Program-made: the position numbers and the translations under genes
The notes under the pieces: generated by a model
What the model was told of the DNA's origin: nothing
The model's database searches: none
What the model saw: the letters and a program-made list of their open reading frames with translations, nothing else
NCBI GenBank assembly: GCA_015655565.1
Contig: JAATEU010000595.1
Span: forward strand, 1 to 7,338
DNA from: Clostridiales bacterium
Lineage (GTDB): Bacteria > Bacillota > Clostridia > Lachnospirales > Lachnospiraceae
Direction of reading: 5' to 3'
DNA length: 7,338 nucleotides
Shown here: positions 7,139 through 7,338 of the stretch, piece by piece
How the letters are laid out: every line of letters starts with the position of its first letter
Numbering within the stretch: position 1 is the stretch's first letter

Positions 7139-7338
7139 CCAGATGCACAGTAATGATGGCAACCCGACATGTGCATCAACACATGGGTCCTGTTTCTGCT
7201 TGCATCTGCTCTCATGCATCAACTTGTCAGTGCGGTCCTCAAGTCCGAGCCCAGATGTATTCCACACTCACCTCCACTTCCAACTTGTGTGATGTGGCCA
7301 TTGTGCTGTGTCTACTTCCTTTGCTTTGCTGGTTGCAA
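7127..7338. other. Unrelated tail of different composition, no gene recognised
   Basis: These 212 bases are about 51% GC (108 of 212 by hand count), higher than the surrounding operon, which averages roughly 40% in sampled lines. They do not continue accA in any frame. The open frames that cross the boundary on both strands give Cys/His/Ser-rich peptides with no recognisable motif and no ribosome binding site. Only four CpG dinucleotides are present, while TG and CA are frequent, a pattern reminiscent of vertebrate-like noncoding DNA; the origin is inference. A 9-bp direct repeat TGCATCAAC (7172-7180, 7215-7223) and a 6-bp inverted repeat CATGTG/CACATG (7168-7185) are the only internal structures seen. 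Confidence 0.65.

Noticed and set aside
6998..7292. Open frames on both strands (6998-7267 minus, 7065-7292 plus) spanning the end of the window
   Set aside because: Both cross the accA breakpoint, overlap the accA start region, have no ribosome binding site and encode peptides with no recognisable domain. They look like chance frames over a junction.

Overview
The window is a type II fatty-acid synthesis (FAS II) operon from a low-to-medium GC Firmicute, most likely a clostridium of the Lachnospiraceae type. The basis for this is the use of FabK as enoyl-ACP reductase, the gene order fabK-fabD-fabG-fabF-accB-fabZ-accC-accD-accA typical of Firmicutes, strong AGGAGG-type ribosome binding sites and A/T-rich codon use. 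The genus is inferred from gene order and protein style, not from a search.

Layout: all genes are on the + strand. Bases 1-602 are the C-terminal two thirds of fabK; its start lies before the window. fabD (606-1532) and fabG (1526-2266) follow, overlapping by 7 bases. A 274-base gap (2267-2540) holds a perfect 30-bp inverted repeat with a 37-base loop, then a cluster of short GTAnGTTAA repeats and a small hairpin just before fabF. fabF (2541-3776), accB (3791-4225), fabZ (4283-4705) and accC (about 4738-6090) are intact, and every catalytic residue I looked for is present. accD begins at 6092 but is cut by an in-frame TAA at codon 247. The remaining 43 codons of a normal AccD continue in the same frame to a second stop at 6959-6961. 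accA starts at 6986, but only about 47 recognisable codons are present.

From about base 7127 to the end (7338) the sequence changes character. GC is about 51% by hand count against roughly 40% in sampled parts of the operon, there is no accA homology in any frame, and no bacterial gene is visible. The simplest reading is a chimeric junction: either an assembly or contamination join to unrelated, possibly eukaryotic DNA, or less likely a real insertion or rearrangement in accA.

How the genes work together: AccB (biotin carrier), AccC (biotin carboxylase) and AccD+AccA (carboxyltransferase) make malonyl-CoA. FabD moves the malonyl group to acyl carrier protein. FabF condenses, FabG reduces the ketone, FabZ dehydrates and FabK reduces the enoyl bond, closing the elongation cycle. 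The pathway is well known. What is unusual here is the broken 3' end (accD nonsense codon, accA truncated at a composition break) and the long hairpin element between fabG and fabF.
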